A stretch of DNA of 51,480 nucleotides from an uncultured Acidimicrobiales bacterium. Lineage in GTDB: Bacteria; Actinomycetota; Acidimicrobiia; Acidimicrobiales; CALAML01. Made by a program: the position numbers and the translations under genes. Where the stretch lies: contig CALAML010000023.1 of the NCBI GenBank assembly GCA_937925845.1, positions 1 to 51,480 on the forward strand, given 5' to 3'. This document shows positions 6,058-14,699 of the stretch, one piece after another; within the stretch, counting starts at the first letter, position 1, and every line of letters begins with the position of its first letter. Below the pieces are notes generated by a model, which saw only the letters and a program-made list of their open reading frames with translations, was not told the origin of the DNA and did not search any database.

Positions 6058-7257
6058 ATGTCGGGGTATCGGGAAGGCTCCGCCGGGAATACGGCGCGGG
6101 ATCCTCGGCCGCGCCGCGCCCAGGCCACAAGACCCGAACCTCCGGATGACACCCGGTGGCACCAGGGCACCCCTCGAGCGGTTGGCCCCTTCGAGGTAAC
6201 GCCGGAGTCCAACGATCCTGAGTTGGTGGCGTTTCTTGATCGCTTGCTCGGCGACCTACCCGCTGGACGTCGGGTCGAGAATCGGGAGTCCCTCGTGCTT
6301 CGTTGGTGGAGGCGGCCTGACGAGTCGGCGCCGATCGTCGCCTGGTTTGATGGCCAACGGGCCGGGTCAAACCGCAACCCACAGCGCTTAGCGGCCACAT
6401 CGACCCGCAAGCTCAACCGGGCTCGCCTCGATCGGGAGACCGAACTCGCCCATCTGCATGCCGGTGCCGTGACCCGCGACGGGGTGACGGTGATGATTCT
6501 TGGGGCGTCGATGTCGGGCAAGTCCACCCTGACTGCGCACCTGGTGTCCGAAGGGTGGTCCTACCTCAGCGACGAACAACTGGCCGTCTCAACGGACGGA
6601 CGCATCCATCCCTATCAACGGCCGTTGACGCTGCGCTCCGAATCGTGGCCGTTGTTCGCCCACATCCCCGAGGTGCCGACCAGCAACGACACCGACCTGC
6701 CTCGCCTCGACATTCCAGCTTCGGCCTTTGGGCCCGTCTACCACGGCCCTGCGCTGATGCCGGACCTGATCGTGGCGCCGGACGTATCCGTCGCCGAAGC
6801 GACGGTTCAGCGGCTCACGACGGCCCGCACCCTCGAGGCCCTGATCGGCGACTCTCTCGATCTGGAGCGGGCCGACCAGGTGGGCCGTGATGGCCTGCTC
6901 GCCCTGGCCCAGGTCCCGAGCTACCGCATCGCCGGACAGGATCTTGCTCGAACCACCGAAGCCATCGAGGCTCTGGCGGTCGAGGGTGGTGGCGACGCAC
7001 CCCGGCCGCCGGTCTCGGTACCGGCCGGTTCCGGTGACTCGATCCGCTCGACGACGGCGATGGCTTGGCTCTTCGGTGACGGGTCAAGCCTGATCTATGA
7101 CCGGGTCAGCGGGGTGGTTGCCGTAGTCGACGCGGCCGGGTTCGAAGCGTGGCGTCGGGCCGACACCCTTGCTGTCGCCTCGGACACAACGCCGGAACAG
7201 CTCGACTTTCTCCGGACGTTGGGCAAGGCCGGTCTGCTCGATGGAGCAGGGATCTAA
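6058..7257 (+). CDS. HPr-kinase-like ATPase with C-terminal PqqD-like domain
   Basis: A 399-residue protein. Residues 131-180 are typical of HprK-related kinases: AHLHAGAV, Walker A GASMSGKST (149-157), then EGWSYLSDEQLAV. There is no HPr, PTS or typical HprK N-terminal domain, so it belongs to the HprK-related group found with peptide-modification systems rather than carbon-catabolite control. Residues about 335-399 (MAWLFGDGSSLIYDRVSGVVAVVD ... FLRTLGKAGLLDG, in pieces) resemble a PqqD-type peptide-binding winged helix. The stop and the next start overlap as TAATG, so translation is probably coupled. It is divergent from the sulfotransferase. The phosphorylated target is unknown; the PqqD-like end suggests it binds a leader peptide. 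Confidence 0.7.
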   Translation: MSGYREGSAGNTARDPRPRRAQATRPEPPDDTRWHQGTPRAVGPFEVTPESNDPELVAFLDRLLGDLPAGRRVENRESLVLRWWRRPDESAPIVAWFDGQRAGSNRNPQRLAATSTRKLNRARLDRETELAHLHAGAVTRDGVTVMILGASMSGKSTLTAHLVSEGWSYLSDEQLAVSTDGRIHPYQRPLTLRSESWPLFAHIPEVPTSNDTDLPRLDIPASAFGPVYHGPALMPDLIVAPDVSVAEATVQRLTTARTLEALIGDSLDLERADQVGRDGLLALAQVPSYRIAGQDLARTTEAIEALAVEGGGDAPRPPVSVPAGSGDSIRSTTAMAWLFGDGSSLIYDRVSGVVAVVDAAGFEAWRRADTLAVASDTTPEQLDFLRTLGKAGLLDGAGI

Positions 7258-9059
7258 TGGTTGATACCAACGACAACACGAGCGCCTCACCGCTGATCCT
7301 GAGCTGGAGCGAGCTCTCCGAACCACCGCAGCTTTTCCTCGACAGCTTTCTCCAAGAGGGTCTGGCCCGCGCCAACACGCTGGCCGCCGATGCCGCCCGG
7401 GCCCGGGTCTCCGCCGCCTTGAGCATCGATCTGACTGACCAGGCCGACCAGGCTGAAGAATCCGACTCCGGCCCTTCTCCTCGGCTTGGTGTGTTGGCGG
7501 GCTGGCAACCGCCCGAAGACATCATGGCTCTGGCTCAACAGGTGGTCGCCGGGTCGACCGCCGCGGGAAAGACCGCGGCTCGGCTGGTGTTTCCGGAGGG
7601 TTCGGCCCCACTCGGACCCGGTATCGACACTGCTGATTCCGACACTGCTGATTCCGACACTCCTGACTCCGGTGCGGCACCACGGGTGGATCTTCGCCGA
7701 CCGGCGCATCTGCTCCGCCGACTCGACCAGGGCTGGACACTCGAGGCGCAGGAACCGGTGGGTCTGGCCCCGGAGCTGAGCCATCTAGTCGGCGACCTCG
7801 AGACCGCTTTTGGACCGGTGATGGTCACCTTCAGCCTCGGGTTGCGCTCCGCCCTCGGTGCCGCGCCTTCGGCGAATCCAGGCGGCTGCCTTTTTGTGCA
7901 ACTGGCCGGGACCCGAGCACTATTGCTGCGAGGCGAAGCCGACCAGCAACAGTTCCGGGTTGGTGCCGGTCAGGTGGTGTGGGTTCCCAGCCCGTGGGTC
8001 GCCCAGCACCTGCCACTGGATGCCGACAGCGCCCATCTCACAATCGCCCTGGCCCAGTCCCCGCTCTCCACATCAGATCGTTCCGCACCAGGTGAGCCGG
8101 CGTGGTCCGACCAGACCGAAGCCGACCCCGCCATGTACCCGGCCCGAGCCAGCTACGACATGGCTGGAGCTCGGGGGTTCTTCGCCGCCGATCCGGCCGC
8201 TGGTTGGATGTTTCGCTGGGCCGCCCCCGCCGGGGCTCTAGCTGCGGCTGATCAACCGGACCCGACCAACGGTCGATCGCTGATCGTGGCCGGCGGCATC
8301 GCCCTTGAGGTGGCTTCCGATGGGCTCCGCCTCATCGAGACTCTGGCCGCTGGCGAGTGGACAACCGCGGCCGCCATCAGCGACACCACCAACCTGGATC
8401 CAGTGGCCGTGGGCGCGGCCATCGAGGAGCTGGCCACGCTGGGCCTGGTGACCCTCGCTCCGGCCCGCCGGGACCATCGGACCAACACCTTCCTCAACGG
8501 GGTGGCTCGGGGTGTGTCGATGCCAGCAGAGATGGTGGGCCAGCTCATCGCCACCATCGATGAAGCCAAGTGGCGACCACCCACACCAACCGAGGTGCGC
8601 GCTGTTGACACGAATACGGTGCAAGTCCAGTCCCTCGCTCCCGATGGTTATCCGCTTGTTGCCGAGGTGGTTCGGGCCGTGGCCATGTTGAACGCCCAGT
8701 TCTTTGGGGCCGACATCAATGGCCAACAGGAGGATGATCCACCGCTGATGGTCCGGTTGCGTGTTGGCGAATCGGGCTCACCGTTCGACCCGCTGGATTC
8801 TCTTGGCAGCGATATCGAAGGCGACAATGAGGGCCGCACCAACACCAGCCGCAAGCTCACTTGGGTGCTGTCGCTGAGCGACGCTGAGGGTTCAGCACAG
8901 GGTGGGTGGTTTGTGATGCCGGGTGGTTCCGACAAGGTTGAGCCGACTCCGGGCGAGGTCTCGGTCTTTCCCGCGTTTCGACTGTGGACGCTGGCTCCTC
9001 TCGAGGCCGGCGAGCGGCTGCTACTCCTCGGCCGCCTTCACGGTCCGGCGTTTCGCTGA
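7257..9059 (+). CDS. Fusion protein: degenerate cupin, PqqD-like and degenerate prolyl-hydroxylase-like domains
   Basis: A 600-residue protein starting at the ATG that overlaps the kinase stop. Residues about 145-270 follow the JmjC/cupin pattern (LLRRLDQGWTLEAQE, CLFVQLAGTRALLL, VGAGQVVWVPSPWVAQHLPL, SAHLTIAL), but where HxD is expected there is GAAPSANPGG. Residues about 340-405 resemble a PqqD/winged-helix module (GGIALEVASDGLRLIETLAAGEW...ELATLGLVTL). Residues about 425-600 resemble a P4H-type 2-oxoglutarate oxygenase (RLRVGESGSPF, KLTWVLSLSD, GGWFVMPGG, PGEVSVFPAFRLWTLAPLEAGERLLLLGRLHG); the HxD and the distal His are not seen, Leu-Trp-Thr replacing the latter region. Both oxygenase folds thus look non-catalytic, suggesting a scaffold or substrate-binding role. 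Residues 125-139 are a tandem repeat linker. Confidence 0.6.
   Translation: MVDTNDNTSASPLILSWSELSEPPQLFLDSFLQEGLARANTLAADAARARVSAALSIDLTDQADQAEESDSGPSPRLGVLAGWQPPEDIMALAQQVVAGSTAAGKTAARLVFPEGSAPLGPGIDTADSDTADSDTPDSGAAPRVDLRRPAHLLRRLDQGWTLEAQEPVGLAPELSHLVGDLETAFGPVMVTFSLGLRSALGAAPSANPGGCLFVQLAGTRALLLRGEADQQQFRVGAGQVVWVPSPWVAQHLPLDADSAHLTIALAQSPLSTSDRSAPGEPAWSDQTEADPAMYPARASYDMAGARGFFAADPAAGWMFRWAAPAGALAAADQPDPTNGRSLIVAGGIALEVASDGLRLIETLAAGEWTTAAAISDTTNLDPVAVGAAIEELATLGLVTLAPARRDHRTNTFLNGVARGVSMPAEMVGQLIATIDEAKWRPPTPTEVRAVDTNTVQVQSLAPDGYPLVAEVVRAVAMLNAQFFGADINGQQEDDPPLMVRLRVGESGSPFDPLDSLGSDIEGDNEGRTNTSRKLTWVLSLSDAEGSAQGGWFVMPGGSDKVEPTPGEVSVFPAFRLWTLAPLEAGERLLLLGRLHGPAFR
7626..7670 (+). repeat. 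15 bp tandem repeat, three units, in the fusion gene
   Basis: Two perfect copies of GACACTGCTGATTCC are followed by a third with two mismatches. It encodes the linker DTADS-DTADS-DTPDS between the N-terminal region and the cupin-like domain. Copy number may vary between strains; it does not disturb the frame because the unit is a multiple of three. Confidence 0.85.
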
Positions 9060-9503
9060 GCTCTTCAACTGCATCCGCAGCCGGGTGGGATCGATCGGCT
9101 CACCGGTGCGGACGTCGACCACCTGCGGGATGATCTCGTTACCGGTGACCGGGTCGACCAGCTCCACTGCGGGTCCTCGGCCTTCGGGCCACCCCCATTC
9201 GCTGCCCCAACGCCACATGGCTACCAGGACATCGAGAAAGGCAAAGCCCTTCTCCGTCATTCGGTACTCGTAACGCGGTGGGTTGTCCTGATAGGCCGTC
9301 TGACTGAGTAGCCCGTCTTCAACGAGCCGTTCCAGTCGCTTGGCCAGTGTTGCCCGGGGCACATCGAGGCGGTCCACGAAGTCGCCGAAGCGACTGGCCC
9401 CCAGGAAGGCCTCGCGCATGATGATCGGGGTCCACCAGTCCCCCATCACGTCGGTGGCCCGGGCGATCGGGCAGGGATCACGGTCGAACCGGGTGCGTTT
9501 CAC
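9021..9503 (-). CDS. HxlR-family winged-helix transcription regulator
   Basis: A 160-residue regulator with the HxlR signature: CPIARATDVMGDWWTPIIMREAFLGASRFGDF near the N-terminus, then VPRATLAKRLERLVEDGLLSQTAYQDNPPRYEYRMTEKG forming the recognition helix and wing. A C-terminal extension of about 50 residues (VDPVTGNEIIPQVVDVRTGEPI) is typical of larger HxlR members. It overlaps the upstream molybdopterin oxidoreductase gene by 4 bases, so the two are co-transcribed, and its 3' end overlaps the convergent fusion gene by 39 bases. A perfect inverted repeat before the operon (11866-11890) is the obvious candidate operator, implying autoregulation. Only one Cys (in DRDPCPI) is present, in the position used for redox sensing in some relatives. 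Confidence 0.88.
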   Translation of the reverse strand: MKRTRFDRDPCPIARATDVMGDWWTPIIMREAFLGASRFGDFVDRLDVPRATLAKRLERLVEDGLLSQTAYQDNPPRYEYRMTEKGFAFLDVLVAMWRWGSEWGWPEGRGPAVELVDPVTGNEIIPQVVDVRTGEPIDPTRLRMQLKSSAKRRTVKAAEE

Positions 9504-11851
9504 GAAACCGCGGCCGGTTCGGCGTCGGCCACCTTCTCCAGCCGGGCTCGAACGTGCTTGTGGAAGGGCGTACCGGCAAACCAGTCACGGTCTTCGGTGG
9601 AGGTGAGCTCGTTTGGGGCCACGCCGGGGGCGTCGCTGGACCCTCCGGGGCCGAGGCCGAAGCCGTTGGGCAGCGAGATGTTGCCCGGCAGCATGGTGTC
9701 GGTGATCGACACTACCGCCACCGCTTCGCCCCGCTTGGTGGTCACCCGGGCCCGGTCGCCGTCGGCCAGGCCGATCGCTTCGGCATCGGCCGGGGCTACC
9801 TTCAGCACGCCCTGTTGGTCCTTCTTGCGCCAGCCCGGGTTGCGGATGATCGTGTTGGCCGTGGATGACCTACGCTCGCCTGCTGCCAGCACCATCGGAA
9901 AGGCATCGTCGCGTGCGATCACCGTTTCCTCCGTCGCCAGTTGGTCGAACTCTTCGAGGAGTTCATCGATGACCAGGTTGACCTTGCCGTCGGCGGTGAG
10001 CACCCGCTTCATCGTCTCGTCGTAGTCGTCGGCGGAGAACTGGATACCGGACGGGTTGGCCAGGATGGCGTTAAAGAGGTCGTCGCCGAGCGAGCCTCCA
10101 CCGTCGGGGTCGCCGATGCCGGCCCGGCGGATCGAGGCATCCCAGAAGCCGGCGGCCAATTGGCTCAGCCCCCACACTGCGGCGGCGCCGCTGGCATCGG
10201 TGCCGTCGGGGGTGGTGAGGACCGGGCCGAGGGTTTCGTAGAGCACGATCGGCAACAGCTTGCCCAGTTCGGGCTTGGCCGCCATCAGTTCGAACAGGGC
10301 ACCGGCGAATTCCGAACGATCCGACGTTGCGGCGCAGGCTGCGGCTGCCTCGTGCAGTGGCGCCAGGACCTCGTCGTCGTAGGCGCCGAGAGCCCGGCAG
10401 AGCCGCGAGTGGATTTCGTATTCGGGAAGGGTGCCTTCGAGGGGTTCGAAGATGGGCTGGCGCAGGTGGAAGTAGTTGTGGGGGAATTCGAGGTTAAAGA
10501 AGGTGCATTCCCACTTCTCGAACTGTGACGCCGCCGGCAGCACGTAGTCGGCCTGGCGGGCGGTCTCGGTCATGGCCACGTCGATCACCACCGAGAAGTC
10601 GAGGGTGCGCATCGCCTCTCGCCAGCGACTGCTGTCGGCCAGCGAGTGGACCGGGTTGCCAGATTCCACCAGCAAAGCTCGGAATCGTCCGGGGTGGTCG
10701 AGGTCGCCGGCACCATCGAGTTCATCGGGAATCACGTTGCAGGGCACCAGGCCCACCACCAGGCGGTGGTCGGTCACCGGTGTGCGTCGTTCGCCACCGC
10801 TTCCACCGGCGGGCTTGGAGTTTCCGGCAGCCAGGGAGGCGAACCGGGTGTGCAGGTTCATACCGCCGGGCACACCGAAGTTGCCGGTCACCAGCATCAC
10901 CAGCTTCTCGAGGTAGCTGTTGAGGGTGGAGTGCGGGGCCATTTGGATGCCGAGATCTTCGAAGATCGATACTCCGCCGGTGGCCGTGCCGATCACTTCA
11001 GCCGTCTCGCGAACCTGGGCTTCCTCAACGCCAGCCTTGGCGCAGGAAGCGGCGATGTCGACCGACTCGAGGTGCTCAACCAGTTGGTCGAAGCCGTTGG
11101 CGTTGTCGGCCAGCCAGGACTTGGCCGCATGGCCTTCGGTCACCAGGATTTTGAGCAGCGCCGCCAGGAGGTGGGCGTCGCCGCCCGGCTTGAGCTGGAG
11201 GTGGATGTCGGCCATTTCCGCGGTTTCGGTGCGCCGCGGGTCGACCACGATCAGCTTGCGGGCATCGTCTTTGGCAATGGCCTTCAGGACACGCCGGGCC
11301 TGGGGGAAGCCGTGGGACTGCCACGGGTTCTTGCCCCAGAACACCGCCACCTCGGCGTGGTGGTAATCGCCGGTGGTGTGACAGCTGGCTTTGCCGAAGA
11401 GCTGGCCGTCCACCCAGAACTCGCCGGTCTTTTCCTGGGCCAGGGCGTTGGAGTTGAAGCGAATGCCGAGGGCGCTGCGGGTGGCGCCGCCGTAGCCGCC
11501 GCCGAGATGGTTGCCCTGGCCCCCACCGCCATAGAACATGATCTTGTCGCCGCCATGTTCGGCGATGACGTCCTGAAAGCGGGCCGCCACCTCAGCGATA
11601 GCGGTATCCCAGTCGACGGCCTCGTAGCTGCCGTCGTCTCGGCGGCGCATCGGGCTCGACAGCCGATGCGGATCGCTCTGGTAGGAGTCGAGGCGCAGAC
11701 CCTTCTCGCAGGTGTAGCCCTCGCTGGAAGGTGTGGCCTTGTCGCCCCGAACCCGGGTGATGGCCCGGTCCTCGATCTTGAGCTCAACCCCACAGTTGAT
11801 CGAACAAAGAATGCACGCGCTCTTGTGCCAGGTATCAGCGGTCTGCGACAT
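9500..11851 (-). CDS. Molybdopterin-dependent oxidoreductase (bis-MGD, DMSO-reductase superfamily)
   Basis: A 783-residue protein. Cys13, Cys16, Cys20 and Cys48 (CILCSINC...CEKG) bind an N-terminal [4Fe-4S] cluster, followed by the Molybdopterin fold with KIMFYGGGGQGNHLGGGYGG, WVDGQLFGKASCHTTGDY, AVFWGKNPWQSHGFPQ, VVDPRRTETAEMADIHLQLKPGGD and GNFGVPGGMNLH. A C-terminal molydopterin-dinucleotide-binding domain has NTIIRNPGWRKKDQQGVLKVAPADAEAIGLADGDRARVTTKRGEAVA. There is no Tat signal, so it is cytoplasmic. The substrate is unknown; a Cys/His-containing SCHTTGD segment lies near the metal-ligand region, but assigning the ligand needs an alignment. It is the first gene of an operon with the HxlR regulator, suggesting induction by a reactive or xenobiotic compound. 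Confidence 0.87.
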   Translation of the reverse strand: MSQTADTWHKSACILCSINCGVELKIEDRAITRVRGDKATPSSEGYTCEKGLRLDSYQSDPHRLSSPMRRRDDGSYEAVDWDTAIAEVAARFQDVIAEHGGDKIMFYGGGGQGNHLGGGYGGATRSALGIRFNSNALAQEKTGEFWVDGQLFGKASCHTTGDYHHAEVAVFWGKNPWQSHGFPQARRVLKAIAKDDARKLIVVDPRRTETAEMADIHLQLKPGGDAHLLAALLKILVTEGHAAKSWLADNANGFDQLVEHLESVDIAASCAKAGVEEAQVRETAEVIGTATGGVSIFEDLGIQMAPHSTLNSYLEKLVMLVTGNFGVPGGMNLHTRFASLAAGNSKPAGGSGGERRTPVTDHRLVVGLVPCNVIPDELDGAGDLDHPGRFRALLVESGNPVHSLADSSRWREAMRTLDFSVVIDVAMTETARQADYVLPAASQFEKWECTFFNLEFPHNYFHLRQPIFEPLEGTLPEYEIHSRLCRALGAYDDEVLAPLHEAAAACAATSDRSEFAGALFELMAAKPELGKLLPIVLYETLGPVLTTPDGTDASGAAAVWGLSQLAAGFWDASIRRAGIGDPDGGGSLGDDLFNAILANPSGIQFSADDYDETMKRVLTADGKVNLVIDELLEEFDQLATEETVIARDDAFPMVLAAGERRSSTANTIIRNPGWRKKDQQGVLKVAPADAEAIGLADGDRARVTTKRGEAVAVVSITDTMLPGNISLPNGFGLGPGGSSDAPGVAPNELTSTEDRDWFAGTPFHKHVRARLEKVADAEPAAVS

Positions 11852-11865
11852 AAGTCCCCCAAGAA

Positions 11866-11890
11866 AGTAAGTTCAGTATTTGAACTTACT
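11866..11890 (-). promoter_or_regulatory. Perfect 10-5-10 inverted repeat, candidate HxlR operator
   Basis: AGTAAGTTCA, a 5-base spacer GTATT, then TGAACTTACT: a perfect 10 bp inverted repeat starting 15 bases upstream of the oxidoreductase start. It is much more AT-rich than its surroundings. HxlR/YodB-type regulators bind similar palindromes with GTAA/TTAC half-sites, and the operon ends with an HxlR gene, so an autoregulated operator is likely. A hairpin in the 5' leader is the other option. Confidence 0.72.
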
Positions 11891-11908
11891 CGAATCAAGA
11901 CCGAGTGG

Positions 11909-13543
11909 CTACTCCCATTCGATGGTGCCGGGGGGTTTGGAGGTGATGTCGTAGGCGCAGCGGTTGATGCCTTCCACCTCGTTGATGATGCGGCTCGACA
12001 TCTTTTCAAGCAGGTCATAGGGCAGGCGGGCCCAGTCGGCGGTCATGACGTCTTCGCTGGTGACGGCTCGGATGATGATGGGGCGGCCGTAGGTGCGTTC
12101 GTCGCCCATCACGCCGACACTGCGGATGTCGGGGAGCACGGCAAACCCCTGCCAAATATCTCGCTCCAGCCCCGCCGCCTTGATCTCCTCTCGCACAATG
12201 GCGTCGGCGTGGCGAAGGGTTTCGAGTTTGTCGGCGGTGACCTCGCCGATGATGCGCACTCCCAGACCGGGTCCGGGGAACGGCTGGCGCCATACGATCT
12301 CGTCGGGCAGGCCAAGTTCGGAGCCGAGCTTGCGCACCTCGTCCTTAAAGAGGGCTCGCAGGGGTTCGACCAGTTCAAAGTCCATGTCGTCGGGCAGACC
12401 GCCAACGTTGTGGTGGCTTTTGATGGTGGCGGCATCGGAGGTACCCGACTCGATCACGTCGGGATAGAGGGTGCCCTGCACCAGGAACTTGGCACCAGAC
12501 ACCTGGCCCTTGGCGTCTTCGAAGACGCGGATAAAGACCTCGCCGATGGCCTTGCGCTTGGCTTCCGGTTCGGTCACGCCCCCGAGGGCGGTCAGGAAGC
12601 GCTCGGTGGCGTCGACCGAGATCAGATCCATCCCCTGGTGCTCGCGGAACGCCGCCTCCACCTGTTCGGTTTCGTTCAGCCGCATCAGCCCGTTGTCGAC
12701 ATAGACACAGGTGAGCTGGTCGCCGATGGCTCGGTGCACCAGCGCCGCCGCCACCGCCGAGTCGACTCCGCCGGAGAGCCCACAGATGGCCCGACCATCA
12801 CCGACCTGGGCCCGCACCCTCTCGATCAGCATTTCGGCGATCGACCCGGTGTTCCAGTCGCGACCGCAGGCACACACTTCGTGCAGGAAACGGTCGATCA
12901 TCTCCTGCCCGTTGGGCGTGTGGACCACCTCGGGGTGGAACTGCACCCCGTAGAAGCCCCGAGCCGCATCTTCGAAGACCGCCACCGGTGCGCTCGGCGT
13001 GCTGGCCCGCACCGACGCACCGGCCGGTGCTTTGGTGATGGCGTCGAAGTGGCTCATCCACACCTGTTGTTCGGCGGCCAGGTCGCCGGCCAGTAATACG
13101 CCCGGGTCGTCGGCCACCGCCATCTCGGCTCGGCCGTACTCGCCCTGCTCACTTCGGCCGACGGTGCCGCCGTTGCTTTGGGCCAGCAGTTGGGCGCCGT
13201 AGCAGATGCCGAGAATAGGAATGCCGGTGTCGTAGATCTCGGGGTCGATGGTCGGTGCCCCCTCCACATGGACCGACTTCGGGCCACCGCTCAAGATGAT
13301 GCCGGCCGGCTTCATAGCCACCAGGTCGGCGGCGGTGACCTTGTGGGGCACGATGGTGCTGTAGACGTTGGCCTCGCGCACCCGGCGGGCGATCAGCTGG
13401 GCGTACTGGGCGCCAAAATCGACCACCACGACGGTTTCCCGGTCAGTGGAGTCCAGGCTGGTCAGGGGCGCTGTTCCGGAGGCATCTGCGTCGGCTACCA
13501 CGATCACATCCCAAATCGGAGAATTGGGCAGTCTAAGAGCCAT
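11909..13543 (-). CDS. guaA: GMP synthase (glutamine-hydrolysing)
   Basis: It converts XMP to GMP with glutamine and ATP, the last step of guanine nucleotide synthesis. The N-terminal class I amidotransferase begins at [18 protein letters not shown], with nucleophile in [13 protein letters not shown] and the His-Glu pair in [10 protein letters not shown]. The ATP pyrophosphatase loop is [14 protein letters not shown]. The C-terminal dimerisation domain has [12 protein letters not shown] and ends [12 protein letters not shown], the family's conserved end. I chose the ATG at 13543 (544 residues); the protein would carry about 35 residues before the conserved core, and in-frame GTG codons about 40-50 bases downstream, or a TTG at 13582, are alternatives. 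It is divergent from the small gene at 13603. Confidence 0.96.
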   Translation of the reverse strand: MALRLPNSPIWDVIVVADADASGTAPLTSLDSTDRETVVVVDFGAQYAQLIARRVREANVYSTIVPHKVTAADLVAMKPAGIILSGGPKSVHVEGAPTIDPEIYDTGIPILGICYGAQLLAQSNGGTVGRSEQGEYGRAEMAVADDPGVLLAGDLAAEQQVWMSHFDAITKAPAGASVRASTPSAPVAVFEDAARGFYGVQFHPEVVHTPNGQEMIDRFLHEVCACGRDWNTGSIAEMLIERVRAQVGDGRAICGLSGGVDSAVAAALVHRAIGDQLTCVYVDNGLMRLNETEQVEAAFREHQGMDLISVDATERFLTALGGVTEPEAKRKAIGEVFIRVFEDAKGQVSGAKFLVQGTLYPDVIESGTSDAATIKSHHNVGGLPDDMDFELVEPLRALFKDEVRKLGSELGLPDEIVWRQPFPGPGLGVRIIGEVTADKLETLRHADAIVREEIKAAGLERDIWQGFAVLPDIRSVGVMGDERTYGRPIIIRAVTSEDVMTADWARLPYDLLEKMSSRIINEVEGINRCAYDITSKPPGTIEWE

Positions 13544-13602
13544 CGGCGTAGCCGACAAGTGGTCCGACTCCCCAAACAGCAACGCCGCAGTACTCTGGAG
13601 CT

Positions 13603-14067
13603 ATGCCAACGCTTAGCTTCGAGGGAAAGTCACATCAGGATCTGGTCCGCCAGGTCGAGGAATGGCTGGAAACGGCCAAGGAAGAGGAAGATCTCGGACC
13701 GGTGGACCTGGTGAATCAGGGGGCCAAGCTCACCAAAGACGTGCTGGGTGTGATCGCAGCTGCGGCCCCGGATCCGGTAGCGGAAAACGAGGTAGTCAAA
13801 GCCCTCACTGAGGCCGGCTACCGGGCCACCGATCTGACCTCTGGCGCCATTATCGACACCCTCGAGCAGTTTCAGGACATGACCGGCGAAACAGTGGTCA
13901 AAGAAGTGCGCAACGAGGCCGCCAGCGCGATGTACAAGATGAATAAGGGCATCGCCAAGCAGATCATCAAAGGCTTCGCCGCTGCCGCCACCGAAGCCCA
14001 GGCGGCCAACGAAACCGCCAAAGCAGACCGAGCCAAGGCCGAGAAGAAGAAGGCTCAGGAGAGCTAG
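13603..14067 (+). CDS. Unknown 154-residue helical protein
   Basis: The product begins MPTLSFEGKSHQDLVRQVEEWL and is rich in Lys, Glu and Ala, with a final segment of charged heptads (AAATEAQAANETAKADRAKAEKKKAQES) that would form a long helix or coiled coil. A central part (ENEVVKALTEAGYRATDL) looks like a small folded helical unit. There is no signal peptide or membrane segment. It is divergent from guaA, sharing a 59-base intergenic region, and convergent with the RNA methyltransferase gene. I do not recognise the family. Confidence 0.7.
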   Translation: MPTLSFEGKSHQDLVRQVEEWLETAKEEEDLGPVDLVNQGAKLTKDVLGVIAAAAPDPVAENEVVKALTEAGYRATDLTSGAIIDTLEQFQDMTGETVVKEVRNEAASAMYKMNKGIAKQIIKGFAAAATEAQAANETAKADRAKAEKKKAQES

Positions 14068-14096
14068 AGCCAGCCCTCGCCCGAAGCAGTTTCCGA

Positions 14097-14699
14097 CTAC
14101 TGCTTGACCCACGCCTTAATCCAGTGATGCATGGCGATGCCGGAGGCCACCCCGGCGTTGATGGAGCGGGTGGAGCCGAACTGGGCGATCGAACACACCT
14201 GGCTCACCGCGGCCCGCATCGGTTCGGAGAGTCCCGGCCCTTCCTGGCCAAAGACCAGGATGCAGGCTTCGGGCAGGGTGGTTTGTTCCAGCGGCACCGA
14301 GCCGGGCAGGTTGTCGATACCGATCAGCGGTAGTTCGCCATCGGCGGCGAAGGCCACCAGGTCTTCGGGCTCAGGATGGTGACGAACGTGCTGGTACCGG
14401 TCGGTCACCATGGCGCCGCGGCGGTTCCATCGGCGGCGACCCACGATGTGGACTTCGGCGGCCAGGAAGGCGTTGGCGTTGCGGACGACGGTGCCGATAT
14501 TGAAGTCGTGTTCCCAGTTCTCGATGGCGACATGGAAGGGGTGTCGGCGGGCGTCGAGGTCGGCCACGATGGCCTCATGGCGCCAGTAGCGGTATCGATC
14601 AACGACGTTGCGCCGGTCGCCCTCGGCCAACAGTTCGGGGTCGAGCCGGTCATCGTCGGGCCACGGCTCGGGGTGCGGGCCCACCCCGACCTCGGTCAT
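14097..14699 (-). CDS. SPOUT-class RNA 2'-O-methyltransferase (TrmH/SpoU family)
   Basis: A 200-residue SPOUT-type methyltransferase using S-adenosylmethionine. Family motifs: motif 1 ENWEHDFNIGTVVRNANAF, motif 2 ILVFGQEGPGLSEPM and motif 3 IAQFGSTRSINAGVASGIAMHHW, which together build the trefoil knot and ribose-methylating site. Short length with no extra N-terminal RNA-binding domain suggests a tRNA or rRNA enzyme of the TrmL/TrmH-like size class. Its ATG overlaps the stop of the upstream Nudix gene by 4 bases. The target nucleotide cannot be read from sequence. Confidence 0.88.
   Translation of the reverse strand: MTEVGVGPHPEPWPDDDRLDPELLAEGDRRNVVDRYRYWRHEAIVADLDARRHPFHVAIENWEHDFNIGTVVRNANAFLAAEVHIVGRRRWNRRGAMVTDRYQHVRHHPEPEDLVAFAADGELPLIGIDNLPGSVPLEQTTLPEACILVFGQEGPGLSEPMRAAVSQVCSIAQFGSTRSINAGVASGIAMHHWIKAWVKQ

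Noticed and set aside
10646-13096. An 816-residue open frame on the plus strand
   Set aside because: It lies opposite the molybdopterin oxidoreductase and guaA, both with clear motifs; it is a GC-driven antisense frame.
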